From Mesorhizobium japonicum MAFF 303099 (GTDB lineage Bacteria; Pseudomonadota; Alphaproteobacteria; Rhizobiales; Rhizobiaceae): a DNA stretch of 64,000 bases. The notes beneath the pieces were generated by a model. It ran no database searches and was not told the origin of the DNA. It saw only the letters and a program-made list of their open reading frames with translations. The stretch is taken from the NCBI RefSeq assembly GCF_000009625.1, contig NC_002678.2, positions 2,418,001 to 2,482,000 of the forward strand, written 5' to 3'. A program made the position numbers and the translations under genes. Numbering within the stretch: the stretch's first letter is position 1; each line of letters begins with the position of its first letter. Positions 26,839-39,327 of the stretch are shown piece by piece.

Positions 26839-27627
26839 TCAGCCGCGCAGGGCAGCCATGGCGGCCGCGTGAAGTTCCGGCGTCGCCGCCGCCAGCACAT
26901 CGCCGCCCTTTTCCGCCGGTCCGCCATCGAAGGTGGTGACAACGCCGCCGGCCTTCTCGATGATCGGGATCAGCGCCACGATGTCGTAGGGTTTCAGGCC
27001 GGGATCGGCGACGATGTCGACGCTCCCTGAGGCGATCATGGCGAAGGCATAGCAATCGGCGCCATAGCGAGCGAGCTGGACCTGTTTCTCGAACGCGTCA
27101 TAGCGCGTGCGCGCCTCGCCCTTGAACAGCGCCGGCGTGGTCGTGAACAGTGTCGCCTCATCGAGCCTTGTCGTCTTGCGGGTCGAAAGCTTGCGCGGAC
27201 CGCCCGGCCCCTCATAGTGCGAGCCCGAGGCGTTGGCGTAGAACAGCTCGCCGGTGAAGGGCTGCGCCATCATGCCGGCGACCGCGTCGCCGTCGACCGT
27301 CAGTCCGACCAGCGTCCCCCACACCGGCAGGCCGGAGATGAAGGCGCGCGTGCCGTCGATTGGATCGATCACCCACACATGCCGGCTGGAGATGTTCTCG
27401 CTGCCGTGCTCCTCCCCGAGAATGCCATGGTCGGGATACTGCGCCGCTATCAGCGCCCGGATGGCACGTTCGGTCTCGCGGTCGGCTTCCGTGACCGGGT
27501 CGAAACTGCCCTTTTCCTTGTTGGCCACGGCCCCCTGGGCGCGAAAGCGCGGCAAGGTCTCGGCCGCTGCCGCCTGCGCGATGCGGCGCATGAAATCGAT
27601 GCTGACGTCCAACTGATTCTCCCGCAT
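26839..27627 (-). CDS. hisN: Histidinol-phosphatase, inositol-monophosphatase type
   Basis: A 262-residue Mg2+-dependent phosphatase. Family motifs are present in order: GSFDPVTEADRETE, ILGEEHG, the metal site WVIDPIDGTRAFISGLP, and the C-terminal GLKPYDIVALIPIIEKAGG. This subgroup performs the histidinol-phosphate phosphatase step of histidine synthesis in many alphaproteobacteria, which lack the other types. Use as an inositol phosphatase cannot be excluded from sequence. The ATG at 27627 (MRENQLD) is preferred to the longer open frame because it matches the family N-terminus. Its upstream gap carries the candidate sRNA on the opposite strand. Confidence 0.87.
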   Translation of the reverse strand: MRENQLDVSIDFMRRIAQAAAAETLPRFRAQGAVANKEKGSFDPVTEADRETERAIRALIAAQYPDHGILGEEHGSENISSRHVWVIDPIDGTRAFISGLPVWGTLVGLTVDGDAVAGMMAQPFTGELFYANASGSHYEGPGGPRKLSTRKTTRLDEATLFTTTPALFKGEARTRYDAFEKQVQLARYGADCYAFAMIASGSVDIVADPGLKPYDIVALIPIIEKAGGVVTTFDGGPAEKGGDVLAAATPELHAAAMAALRG

Positions 27628-27782
27628 TGCCGAGTGCCCAACCGGGCTCTGCCGACACTTTCCCGCCAAAACAAGCCTGTTTATCGATTTATTCGCCGCG
27701 ACATTTGTTGCCCAAATGTCACATCAACGTCATGGAAACGCAATTTCCACATCACTCTGAATTAAAAAAGCCTGAAGGTCGC

Positions 27783-27810
27783 TTGACATTTGTGCACCGC
27801 ACAATACCCT
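27783..27810 (+). promoter_or_regulatory. Sigma-70-type promoter of candidate sRNA
   Basis: TTGACA (27783-27788), a 16-base spacer, then TACCCT (27805-27810). The -35 element is perfect and preceded by C, as in alphaproteobacterial CTTGAC promoters; the -10 is weak. The expected start is near 27817. Confidence 0.65.
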
Positions 27811-27816
27811 CGACCT

Positions 27817-27901
27817 CGGACAGGGTTTCCTGTCCATGCCCTCCTTGGGCGTTTCCTCCCTAGACTTCGACCGTATCGTGCAAACGATGCGGTCTTTTTT
27901 T
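27817..27901 (+). ncRNA. Candidate trans-acting sRNA, alpha-r14-like with anti-Shine-Dalgarno loops
   Basis: An RNA of about 85 bases in a gap with no ORF. It has a hairpin GGACAG/CTGTCC (27818-27835), a hairpin GCCC-TCCTT-GGGC (27838-27850) exposing C/U bases in its loop, an unpaired stretch with CCTCCC (27851-27861), and a strong terminator (stem 27869-27893 then eight T). Exposed CCTCC motifs complementary to ribosome sites are the hallmark of the alpha-r14/NfeR1 family of rhizobial sRNAs. The family match is from memory; promoter, hairpins and terminator are seen directly. Confidence 0.72.
27869..27901 (+). terminator. Terminator of candidate sRNA
   Basis: Stem GACCGTATCGT / ACGATGCGGTC (27869-27879 and 27883-27893, one mismatch or wobble) with a short loop, followed by eight T residues. 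No plus-strand protein gene ends upstream of it, so it must serve a short RNA. Confidence 0.9.
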
Positions 27902-27926
27902 ACACCTGCACCTCGGGCCGGCTATT

Positions 27927-28868
27927 TCACTCCGCGGCCAGCGGCAGGTCGATGAAGTGATGGTCGGGCATCGCCATCAGATCCGCTGAAAATCGTGTCA
28001 GATCGTCGGCCAGTGCGTCGAACCCAGCGACTTTCTCGAACGTCCGCTCATTCATGTAGAGCCCGCGATTGACCTCGATCTGCAACGCATGCAGATGGCG
28101 CGCCGGGCGGCCATAGTGCTCGGTGATGAAGCCACCGGCATAGGGCTTGTTGTGGGCGACGGTATAGCCCATCGCGGTCAAGAGACCGATCGCCGTCTCG
28201 GTCAAGGCCGCGGTGGCCGAGATGCCGAAACGGTCGCCGATGATGAAGTCCGGCCGCAGGCCGTTGTCGCCGACGCGGATGCTTGCCGGCATCGAATGGC
28301 AGTCGATCAGCACGGCAAAGCCGAAGCGGGCATGGGTCCTGGTCAAAAGCCGCTTCAGCGTTTCATGATAGGGCTTGTAGACGGCCTCGATGCGGGCGAC
28401 GGCTTCGGCGAGCGGCAGGCGGCCGGAATAGATGTCGAGCCCCTCGCCCACCAGCTTCGGCACGGTGCCAAGTCCGCCGGCCACCCGCGCCGAGCGGATG
28501 TTGCAGAAGGACGGCACCGGCTCGGCAAACATGCGCGGGTCGAGTTCCCACGGCTCTCGGTTGACGTCGAGATAGGCGCGCGGGAAATTCGCCGCCAGCA
28601 TCGGCGCGCCAAGCGCCACGGCACCGCCGAACAGCTCATCGACGTAGCAATCCTCCGACCGGCGGATGGCGTTGCGGTCGAGCCTCGCCATGGCGAGGAA
28701 GCGTTCCGGATAGTAGCGACCGCTATGCGGTGAGTTGAACAGGAAGGGGACGCGCTGCTCGACGCCCGATCGGATTTCGAAAGGTTGAACGACCGAAAAA
28801 TCCTCGGCTGCCGTCTTCAATTTGCACGAACCCGAAAACACCGATGCATCATCGTATGAAAGTGCCAT
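27927..28868 (-). CDS. N-formylglutamate amidohydrolase family protein (paralogue 1)
   Basis: A 313-residue metal-dependent amidohydrolase of the HutG/FGase family, which releases glutamate and formate from N-formylglutamate in histidine degradation. Visible motifs are FNSPHSGRYYPERF, DVNREPWELDPRMF, IDCHSMPAS and the C-terminal ALQIEVNRGLYMNE. The start at 28868 (MALSYDD) is preferred to the upstream codon at 28943 because the extra 25 residues look like leader. No hut gene is adjacent, so the real substrate may differ. A second family member lies at 61628-62446. Confidence 0.85.
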   Translation of the reverse strand: MALSYDDASVFSGSCKLKTAAEDFSVVQPFEIRSGVEQRVPFLFNSPHSGRYYPERFLAMARLDRNAIRRSEDCYVDELFGGAVALGAPMLAANFPRAYLDVNREPWELDPRMFAEPVPSFCNIRSARVAGGLGTVPKLVGEGLDIYSGRLPLAEAVARIEAVYKPYHETLKRLLTRTHARFGFAVLIDCHSMPASIRVGDNGLRPDFIIGDRFGISATAALTETAIGLLTAMGYTVAHNKPYAGGFITEHYGRPARHLHALQIEVNRGLYMNERTFEKVAGFDALADDLTRFSADLMAMPDHHFIDLPLAAE

Positions 28869-29031
28869 CTTGCTGGCCGCATGTCCAGCATTTCGCCACG
28901 CGCGTCGCCTTGCCGAATACGGATAATGCTTCGCCGCGTTCACTTGATGTTTACCGTCACCTCCTCATATACAGGATGGTTAACGGGCTGCCTGGGCGGC
29001 AGTCTCGGGCGGGTGATTCGGACGGGATATC

Positions 29032-29394
29032 ATGGCACGCATTCTTCTGGCGGAAGACGACGACGATATGCGTCGTTTCCTCGTCAAGGCGCTGGAACGC
29101 GCCGGCTACCAGGTCAGCGATTTCGACAATGGCGCCAGCGCCTATGAGCGGCTGCGCGAGGAGCCGTTCTCGCTGCTGTTGACCGACATCGTCATGCCGG
29201 AGATGGACGGCATCGAACTGGCGCGTCGCGCCACCGAGATCGATCCCGACCTCAAGGTCATGTTCATCACCGGTTTCGCCGCCGTTGCGCTGAACCCGGA
29301 TTCCAAGGCGCCGAAAGACGCCAAGGTGCTGTCGAAGCCCTTTCACCTGCGCGATCTCGTCAACGAGGTCGAGAAGATGCTGCACGCGGCCTGA
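29032..29394 (+). CDS. cpdR: Single-domain response regulator CpdR
   Basis: A 120-residue receiver-only protein almost identical to rhizobial CpdR1 as I recall it. The acidic pocket EDDDD (residues 8-12), phospho-acceptor Asp52 in LLTDIVMPEMDG, Thr in FITGFAAVAL and Lys in LSKPFHL are all present. In Caulobacter and Sinorhizobium the unphosphorylated form delivers ClpXP to CtrA-pathway substrates, and CckA/ChpT control its phosphorylation. In Sinorhizobium it is needed for proper cell-cycle control and bacteroid differentiation. It stands alone, divergent from the amidohydrolase. Confidence 0.96.
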   Translation: MARILLAEDDDDMRRFLVKALERAGYQVSDFDNGASAYERLREEPFSLLLTDIVMPEMDGIELARRATEIDPDLKVMFITGFAAVALNPDSKAPKDAKVLSKPFHLRDLVNEVEKMLHAA

Positions 29395-29409
29395 GCCGCC
29401 TTCCCGGCG

Positions 29410-29515
29410 AACGCATGTTGCGCGAAAGTGGCCCCGGTTTTGGGGGAACGACATGCATGAAAACAAAGATCTAGAGTGCGTCGCCTGAGTCCGTTTAGAC
29501 GCGGCGCGCTTTAGC
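29410..29515. repeat. Rhizobial interspersed repeat downstream of cpdR
   Basis: A segment with GCATGTTGCGCGAAAGTGG and GACATGCATGAAAACAAAGA followed by a GCGTCGC-type tail, a pattern I recall from numerous rhizobial intergenic regions. It lies between cpdR and tRNA-Val. Family membership needs a genome-wide search. Confidence 0.45.
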
Positions 29516-29614
29516 CATCGGCACTTGTTTGCCGGTGCGGCGAGACGACGCTTTCTTTCCTTTTTCTCGCTATTGACGCGCCGGACCAAAAATGGTGTAT
29601 GCGCGACGTCGGAT

Positions 29615-29689
29615 GGGCGTGTAGCTCAGCGGGAGAGCACTGCATTGACATTGCAGGGGTCACAGGTTCAATCCCTGTCACGCCCACCA
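29615..29689 (+). tRNA. tRNA-Val (anticodon GAC)
   Basis: 75 bases including the encoded CCA. Acceptor arm GGGCGTG pairs with CACGCCC, the D-arm has TAGCTCAGCGGGAGAGC, the anticodon stem CTGCA/TGCAG encloses loop TTGACAT with anticodon GAC (valine), and the T-arm GGTTCAATCC is canonical. Confidence 0.97.
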
Positions 29690-29751
29690 TCCAAACCAAA
29701 CAATCGACACATTGCGCTGAAATTCCGTCGGTGAGGCATCCAAGGGGTCGG

Positions 29752-30549
29752 CTATCCCTGCTTCTTACTGTAGATCAGCAATTCAGGCCGATATTCGAAA
29801 TGCATGGTGTCGTAGTGGTACCAGCGTCCGCCCCAGATAAAACCCTGCTTTTCAAACAGCGCGACGATCGACAAGGGTATGCGGTTCTTGAACGGGATCC
29901 GGCCCTTGGCGTCGGGCTTGCTCCAGAACCAATAGTCGGAATAACCGACATTGATGTCGAATGCGGCGCCGAAGGAATGGACGCTGAGTTGGTCCGTGCC
30001 GGCGATGGCCCGCCAGTTGAACCCGCCGCCCGGCTTGAGACCGTAGCGGCTTGTGTCGGCCGGCATGTCTTGCAAGGCATTCGAGATCTTAGCGAGGCGC
30101 GTATCGATATCGAAGAGTGAACTTACTCGAACCGGATACATGCCCAGTTTTGGCAGCCATTTGATGCTCGTTACGTGTTTGCCCACCGCTGCAGCACTGG
30201 CGCCATAAAGTTTCTTGAAAAAGGCCTCGTTGCGAACACGACCGGGATCGAAATCCACATCAGGGACAAGGTCGCCGGCACTGACCGTCGGATAGACGTA
30301 GTGGAACATGTCCTCGATATCGGGGGACTTGATCAGGTCCTCAGGCGTGCGTGCCTTGCCATCGTCCCACACCATCGTGGCACCATCCGACCACGTCAGC
30401 GTGTTGCCCGAGATGGTGAAAAGACCGGGATAGGCTTCGAGCAGGGCCGCCTTGGCCGCGGCCTGATCGACGCCGTCACCGCCTTGCGCAGCGGATACGG
30501 GAAATGCCGCCAGCAAACCCGCGAAAACGATGGAAATCCTCAGCTTCAT
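29752..30549 (-). CDS. M15-family D-Ala-D-Ala carboxypeptidase-like protein
   Basis: A 265-residue exported zinc peptidase of the VanY/M15 type, expected to trim peptidoglycan stem peptides or act on D-amino-acid peptides. A signal peptide (MKLRISIVFAGLLAAFPVSA) covers residues 1-20. The zinc motif S-x-H-x2-G-x-A-x-D is seen as SVHSFGAAFD, and the distal part as YHYDTMHFEYRPEL. The start at 30549 is chosen because it begins the signal peptide; the open frame extends 45 bases further. It stands alone and is convergent with tRNA-Val. Confidence 0.85.
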   Translation of the reverse strand: MKLRISIVFAGLLAAFPVSAAQGGDGVDQAAAKAALLEAYPGLFTISGNTLTWSDGATMVWDDGKARTPEDLIKSPDIEDMFHYVYPTVSAGDLVPDVDFDPGRVRNEAFFKKLYGASAAAVGKHVTSIKWLPKLGMYPVRVSSLFDIDTRLAKISNALQDMPADTSRYGLKPGGGFNWRAIAGTDQLSVHSFGAAFDINVGYSDYWFWSKPDAKGRIPFKNRIPLSIVALFEKQGFIWGGRWYHYDTMHFEYRPELLIYSKKQG

Positions 30550-30632
30550 CGACAGCGCGGCCTCCCGAAATCGCACGCGTGCGTTGTCAATCATAGACGA
30601 AAAGAGGACTATGGATCAGGCACGAGCCCAGA

Positions 30633-31793
30633 TTATTGCGGGATACCCGCAACGGCGCAGAGACCCTTCATCCTGGCAACCGCCAAGTCCGGATCGGCCA
30701 GCAGGCCGGCCTGGTCGGCAAGGCGAAAGATTTCGGCATAGTGGCGGATACCGCGCGCCGACTGCATGCCGCCGACCATGGTGAAATGGTCCTGGTGGCC
30801 GTTCAGCCAGGCCATGAAGACGATGCCGGCCTTGTAATATTCGGTCGGCGCCTCGAAGATTTTTCGCGACAGCGGCACCGTCGGCGCCATCAGTGCGTCA
30901 TAGCCGGCGCGGTCGCCCTCGGCGAGCCTTGCCAGGGCAGCGTTGGCGACCGGCGCGATGGCGTCGAAAATGCCAAGCAGCGCGTGCGAATGCCTGTTGC
31001 CGTCGCCGGCGATCAATTCGGGATAGTTGAAGTCGTCGCCGGTGAACATCACGACGCCGTCCGGCAGCCGGTTGCGCAACGCGACCTCCTTGCCGGCATC
31101 GAGCAGCGATATCTTTATGCCCTCGACCTTGTCTGCGTGGCGTTCGATGATGGCGACCACCGTATCGAGCGCTGTCTCGAAATCGCCGCTGCCCCAATAG
31201 CCCTTCAAGGCCGGGTCGAACATGTCCCCCAGCCAGTGCAGGATGACCTTGCCGCAGGCCTGGCTCAAGATGCGGTCATAGACGCGCGCATAATCGTCCG
31301 GACCCTTTGCGACGGCCGCCAATGCGCGGCTGGCCATCATGATCGCCTTGCCGCCCTGCCCTTCGATGAAAGCGAATTGCTCGTCATAGGCCGCGATCAC
31401 ATCGTCGAGCTTGGTGGCGGCGGCCGGCGCCAGATGGTCGGTTCCGGCGCCCGAGGCAAGATCGGCGCCTTCGACAGTGCGGGCCTCGGCGATCGACCGG
31501 CGGATCAATTCCTTCGCATTGGCCCAGTCGAAACCCATGCCGCGCTGCGACGTGTCCATCGCCTCGGCAATGCGGAAGCCGAGCCGCCACAAATGACGGC
31601 GGAACGCCATTGTCCTGTCCCAGTCGACCGCGGGCCGCGACCATGGATCGGTCATTTCGAGGGGATCGGCAACGACATGCGCGGCGGCATAGGCGATGCG
31701 CGAGAACCGCGCGCCGACCGCCGGCTGCACCGGCTGTCCGACCAGCGCGTAACGGGCGCTGCGGCCATTTTCACCAGGCAAGACAATATCCAT
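30633..31793 (-). CDS. DUF993 protein, dihydrodipicolinate-synthase-like TIM barrel
   Basis: A 386-residue protein of the DUF993 family, related to the DHDPS/N-acetylneuraminate lyase group. Residues such as the ILHWLGDMFDPALKGYWGS, IKISLLDAGKE and FTGDDFNYPELI segments are family-like. The Lys in GIKIS sits where Schiff-base lysines lie in class I aldolases, but I cannot confirm catalysis. It starts at 31793 behind a GGGGAGAGG site, divergent from the LacI gene, with a GAACGTTC palindrome 30 bases upstream. It is therefore probably part of the same regulon, as an aldolase, dehydratase or lyase. Confidence 0.8.
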   Translation of the reverse strand: MDIVLPGENGRSARYALVGQPVQPAVGARFSRIAYAAAHVVADPLEMTDPWSRPAVDWDRTMAFRRHLWRLGFRIAEAMDTSQRGMGFDWANAKELIRRSIAEARTVEGADLASGAGTDHLAPAAATKLDDVIAAYDEQFAFIEGQGGKAIMMASRALAAVAKGPDDYARVYDRILSQACGKVILHWLGDMFDPALKGYWGSGDFETALDTVVAIIERHADKVEGIKISLLDAGKEVALRNRLPDGVVMFTGDDFNYPELIAGDGNRHSHALLGIFDAIAPVANAALARLAEGDRAGYDALMAPTVPLSRKIFEAPTEYYKAGIVFMAWLNGHQDHFTMVGGMQSARGIRHYAEIFRLADQAGLLADPDLAVARMKGLCAVAGIPQ

Positions 31794-31821
31794 CGACCTC
31801 TCCCCTTCGCAGCGCCTATAA

Positions 31822-31836
31822 ATGGAACGTTCCAAT
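31822..31836. promoter_or_regulatory. LacI-family operator, DUF993 side
   Basis: ATGGAACGTTCCAAT contains a perfect 12-base palindrome TGGAACGTTCCA (31823-31834) with a central CG, the usual form of LacI-family operators. It lies 30 bases upstream of the DUF993 start codon, where it could block transcription initiation. Confidence 0.85.
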
Positions 31837-31984
31837 AAATCAAGAACCTTTAAGATGCAGGGCGAGTTTGGCGGAAAATGCTGCGTTGCAGCACGGAAAG
31901 CCTTTCTAGGTGGGCCATTTGAGTACGAACAATCAGGTTTGCGGACTGAGAAAAATTCGCGGTTGACTCAGGATTGAACCAAGG

Positions 31985-32000
31985 ATTAGAACGTTCCAAT
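31985..32000. promoter_or_regulatory. LacI-family operator, lacI side
   Basis: ATTAGAACGTTCCAAT, a 16-base palindrome with one mismatch, shares the core GAACGTTCCAAT with the operator 150 bases away. It lies 35 bases before the lacI-type start. Two operators at this spacing permit looping and control both divergent units. Confidence 0.85.
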
Positions 32001-32034
32001 AGATTGGTTGGGAAAACTGGGAGGACGCATCGAT

Positions 32035-35696
<3,662 letters not shown>

Positions 35697-35704
<8 letters not shown>

Positions 35705-36473
35705 GCCTCTCGTCACCTTCGAAAGCGAGGGCGCCATCGGCATTGTCACCTTGCGCCGCCCGGAAAAGTTCAACGCGCTGGACATCCCGATGCTGCGCGC
35801 GCTCGAAGCCGCGCTCGACGAGGCGGAGCTGGCCGAAGGCGTACGCGCCGTGCTCTTGCGCGGCGAAGGCAAGGGCTTCTGCGCCGGTGGCGATGTCGAG
35901 GCCTGGGGCGCAATGAGCGCTGCCGACTTCCAGGTGCAATGGGTGCGCTACGGCCACCGCGTCTTCGACCGGCTGGCGCGGTTGCGGCAGCCGACCATCG
36001 CCGTGCTGTCCGGCCATGCACTGGGCGGCGGGCTGGAATTAGCCGTCGCCTGCGATTTCCGGGTCGCCGAGGCGCATGTGAAATTGGGCTTCCCCGAAAC
36101 CTCGATCGGCGTCGTGCCGGGCTGGTCCGGCACGCAGCGCGCGGTGCGCCGCTTCGGTGCGCAGACCGTGCGGCGCATGGCGTTGGGTGGCGAGGTTTTT
36201 CTGGCTGCCGACGCGCTGGCTTTGGCTATCGTTGACCGCGTTGTCGAGACCGGCAGGGCGTTCGACGAAGCCAAGGCCTGGGGGGAAAAAATAGCCGAGC
36301 GCGGCCCGCTGGCGACGGAAGCGGCCAAGCTGATGATCGCGGTGGCCGAGGGCGAGGAAAGTGCGGCCGCTACCGAAGCGCTGGCCAGCGGCTTTATCGC
36401 GCTCACCGGCGACCTCAAGGCCGGTGTCGACGCCTTCAAGGCCAAGCAGATGCCGGTATTCTCAAGAAGCTAG
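35697..36473 (+). CDS. Enoyl-CoA hydratase/isomerase family protein
   Basis: A 258-residue crotonase-fold protein. The oxyanion-hole GFCAGGDVEAWG and HALGGGLELAVACDF are present, and both catalytic Glu positions are retained (in GGGLELA and in GFPETSIGVVPG). It could hydrate, isomerise or cleave an acyl-CoA (retro-Claisen or retro-aldol). It follows the CoA transferase with an eight-base overlap, so it probably acts on the CoA thioester that enzyme makes. The start at 35697 is supported by GGAGG just upstream. Confidence 0.92.
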
Positions 36474-36486
36474 AGAAACAGTCCCG

Positions 36487-37998
36487 ATGAACGCACCCCT
36501 CAACATCGCCATGCCCGCCGAGGCCTCGGCAGCGCCGAAAAATTACCGGCTGCTGATCGACGGCAAGCATGTCGATGCCCGTGACGGCCGCACGATTGCG
36601 CGCAAGAGCCCCGGCCACGGCTTCACCGTCTCGCGCTATGCGCAGGCCGGCGAGGCCGAGGTCGAAGCGGCCGTGCAGGCCGCGCACAAAGCGTTCGAGA
36701 CCGGACCATGGCCACGCATGAAGGCCGGCGAGCGTGCCGCGATCCTGTTCAGGGCGGCCGATCTGATTGAGGCGCGGCTGGAAGACATCGCCCGGCTCGA
36801 TGCGCTGGAATCCGGCAAGCCGATCGCCCAGGCGCGCGGCGAGATCGGCGGCGCCGTCGACATCTGGCGCTACGGCGCCTCGCTCGCCCGCACGCTGCAC
36901 GGCGAGAGCTACGCCAATCTCGGCGACGCGATGCTGGGCGTCGTTTTGCGCGAACCGATCGGCGTCGTCTCGATCATCACGCCGTGGAATTTCCCGTTCC
37001 TCATCGTCAGCCAGAAACTGCCTTTCGCGCTAGCCGCAGGCTGTACGGCGGTGGTCAAGCCGAGCGAAATGACTTCCGCCTCGACCTTCGTGCTGGGCGA
37101 CATCCTGCTAGAGGCCGGCCTGCCCGCCGGCGTCGTCAACATCCTTGCCGGACTGGGCGCCGATGTCGGCGCGCCGATGGTCAGCCATCCCCTGGTCGAG
37201 ATGGTCTCCTTCACCGGCTCTACCCGCGTCGGCAAGATGACAATGGCGTCCGCCGCGCAGTCGCTGAAGAAGGTCTCGATGGAACTTGGCGGCAAGAACG
37301 GCCAGATCGTCTTTCCCGATGCCGACCTCGAGGCTGCCGCCGACGCGGCGGTGTTCGGCGGTTTCTTCAATGCCGGCGAATGCTGCAATGCCGGCAGCCG
37401 ACTGATCGTACACGAGGCGATCGCCGACGACTTTCTCAGCGCCGTCAAGGCGCTCACCGCCAGGGTGACGGTCGGCGACCCGCTCGACGATCAAACCAAG
37501 GTCGGCGCGATGATCTCGTCCGACCATCTGGCCAAGGTGACAGATTACGTCACGGCAGCGGCAGGCGAAGGCAGCAATGTCTATAGCGGCGGCAAGCAGC
37601 TGGCCTCGAATGCCGGCCAATATCTCGACCCCACCATCATTCGTGGCGTCACCGAGGACATGGCCATCGCACGCGAGGAAGTGTTCGGACCGGTGCTCTC
37701 CGTGCTCACTTTTGAATCGATTGAAAAGGCGTTGCACATCGCCAACAACACGCCCTATGGTCTGTCCGCAGGTGTGTGGAGCGCCAGCATCGACACTTGC
37801 ATGTCGGTGGCGCGTGGGGTGCGTTCGGGAACGGTTTGGGTGAACACATTCATGGAAGGTTATCCCGAGCTGCCTTTCGGAGGCTACAAGCAGTCCGGTC
37901 TCGGACGCGAACTCGGCAAACGCGCTGTCGAGGACTATACCGAGGAAAAGACAATCCAGTTTCATCGCGGCCAGCGCACCGGATGGTGGGTCGGCTGA
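36487..37998 (+). CDS. Aldehyde dehydrogenase family protein
   Basis: A 503-residue NAD(P)-dependent aldehyde dehydrogenase. The cofactor region [23 protein letters not shown], general-base Glu in SMELGGKNG and catalytic Cys in [12 protein letters not shown] (second Cys) are intact. The C-terminal [13 protein letters not shown] is also present. It oxidises an aldehyde formed in the pathway to an acid, or to acyl-CoA in the CoA-acylating subgroup. It lies 13 bases after the crotonase gene. A hairpin between it and the binding-protein gene (38011-38028) marks a possible RNA-processing point. Confidence 0.93.
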   Translation: MNAPLNIAMPAEASAAPKNYRLLIDGKHVDARDGRTIARKSPGHGFTVSRYAQAGEAEVEAAVQAAHKAFETGPWPRMKAGERAAILFRAADLIEARLEDIARLDALESGKPIAQARGEIGGAVDIWRYGASLARTLHGESYANLGDAMLGVVLREPIGVVSIITPWNFPFLIVSQKLPFALAAGCTAVVKPSEMTSASTFVLGDILLEAGLPAGVVNILAGLGADVGAPMVSHPLVEMVSFTGSTRVGKMTMASAAQSLKKVSMELGGKNGQIVFPDADLEAAADAAVFGGFFNAGECCNAGSRLIVHEAIADDFLSAVKALTARVTVGDPLDDQTKVGAMISSDHLAKVTDYVTAAAGEGSNVYSGGKQLASNAGQYLDPTIIRGVTEDMAIAREEVFGPVLSVLTFESIEKALHIANNTPYGLSAGVWSASIDTCMSVARGVRSGTVWVNTFMEGYPELPFGGYKQSGLGRELGKRAVEDYTEEKTIQFHRGQRTGWWVG

Positions 37999-38010
37999 GT
38001 TGGGAAGAAC

Positions 38011-38028
38011 CCGGTGGGCTTCCACCGG
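38011..38028 (+). terminator. Intra-operon hairpin before binding-protein gene
   Basis: CCGGTGG-GCTT-CCACCGG, a perfect 7-bp stem, 12 bases after the aldehyde dehydrogenase stop and about 29 before the binding-protein start. There are only three T after it. It probably acts as a partial terminator or 5' stabiliser of the binding-protein message. Confidence 0.5.
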
Positions 38029-38056
38029 TCGTTTAATGCAACAAGGGAGGAAGTAC

Positions 38057-39310
38057 ATGTTGCGCAAACTGCTTATCGGAACGGCTCTCGCGACGAGCTT
38101 TGCCTTCTCGGCGCATGCCGCGGACGTCAAGGAAGTGCAGATGCTGCATTGGTGGACGTCGGGCGGTGAAGCGGCCGCCCTCAACGTGCTGAAGGGCGAC
38201 CTGGCCAAGGAAGGCTTTGCCTGGAAGGACGTGCCGGTGGCCGGCGGCGGCGGCGACGCTGCCATGACCGCGCTGAAGGCGATGGTCGCGGCCGGCAATT
38301 ACCCGACCGCCTCGCAGATGCTCGGCTACACAGTGCTCGACTATGCGGCGGCCGGCGTCATGGGCGACCTGACCGAGACGGCGAAGAAGGAAGGCTGGGA
38401 CAAGTCGGTTCCGGCAGCCCTGCAGAAGTTCTCGGTCTATGAAGGCAAGTGGGTCGCGGCTCCGGTCAACGTCCACTCGGTCAACTGGCTGTGGATCAAC
38501 AAGGCCGTCATGGACAAGATCGGCGGCACCGAGCCGAAGACCTTCGACGACTTCGTCGCCCTGCTCGACAAGGCCAAGGCCGCGGGCGTGATCCCGCTCG
38601 CTCTCGGCGGTCAGAACTGGCAGGAAGCCACCATGTTCGACTCGGTCGTGCTGTCGACCGGCGGGCCTGAGTTCTACAAGAAGGCCTTCAACGACCTCGA
38701 CGACGCTTCGCTCAAGTCTGACACGATGAAGAAGTCGTTCGACAACCTCGCCAAGCTCGTCACCTATGTCGACCCGAACTTCTCGGGCCGCGACTGGAAC
38801 CTTGCCACCGCCATGGTCATCAAGGGCGATGCCCTGGTGCAGGTCATGGGCGACTGGGCCAAGGGTGAGTTCCACGCCGCCAAGAAGACCCCGGGCACCG
38901 ACTTCCTGTGCTATCGCTTCCCGGGCACCGACGGCTCCGTGATCTACAACTCCGACATGTTCGGCATGTTCAACGTTCCGGACGACCGCAAGGCCGCCCA
39001 GGTCGCACTGGCCACCGCCACCTTGTCGAAGAGCTTCCAGTCGGCCTTCAACGTCGTCAAGGGTTCGGTTCCGGCCCGGACCGACGTTCCGGACACCGAC
39101 TTCGACGCTTGCGGCAAGAAGGGCATCGCCGACCTGAAGAAAGCCAATGAAGGCGGCACGCTGTTCGGCTCGCTGGCCCAGGGCTATGGCGCCCCGCCGG
39201 CTGTCGCCAATGCCTACAAGGATGTCGTCTCGAAGTTCGTCCATGGTCAGATCAAGACTTCGGACGAGGCCGTGACCGAACTGGTCAAGGCGATCGACGA
39301 CGCCAAGTAA
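38057..39310 (+). CDS. Sugar ABC transporter, periplasmic binding protein (GtsA-like)
   Basis: A 417-residue solute-binding protein of the carbohydrate family. A signal peptide ends at AHAA (about residue 21). The mature start [16 protein letters not shown], the [17 protein letters not shown] segment and the [12 protein letters not shown] and TGG(P)EFYKKAF motifs match glucose/mannose-binding GtsA/GBP proteins. It should capture a sugar or sugar-like ligand for the two permeases and ATPase downstream. It is flanked by hairpins, consistent with the usual excess of binding protein over permease. The ATG at 38057 has GGGAGGAAG before it. Confidence 0.92.
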   Translation: MLRKLLIGTALATSFAFSAHAADVKEVQMLHWWTSGGEAAALNVLKGDLAKEGFAWKDVPVAGGGGDAAMTALKAMVAAGNYPTASQMLGYTVLDYAAAGVMGDLTETAKKEGWDKSVPAALQKFSVYEGKWVAAPVNVHSVNWLWINKAVMDKIGGTEPKTFDDFVALLDKAKAAGVIPLALGGQNWQEATMFDSVVLSTGGPEFYKKAFNDLDDASLKSDTMKKSFDNLAKLVTYVDPNFSGRDWNLATAMVIKGDALVQVMGDWAKGEFHAAKKTPGTDFLCYRFPGTDGSVIYNSDMFGMFNVPDDRKAAQVALATATLSKSFQSAFNVVKGSVPARTDVPDTDFDACGKKGIADLKKANEGGTLFGSLAQGYGAPPAVANAYKDVVSKFVHGQIKTSDEAVTELVKAIDDAK

Positions 39311-39327
39311 GCGCAACGTTCGAAATC

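Noticed and set aside
29599..30120. Open frame covering tRNA-Val and the end of the M15 peptidase gene
   Set aside because: It overlaps a clear tRNA and a real minus-strand gene, and the protein has no family features.
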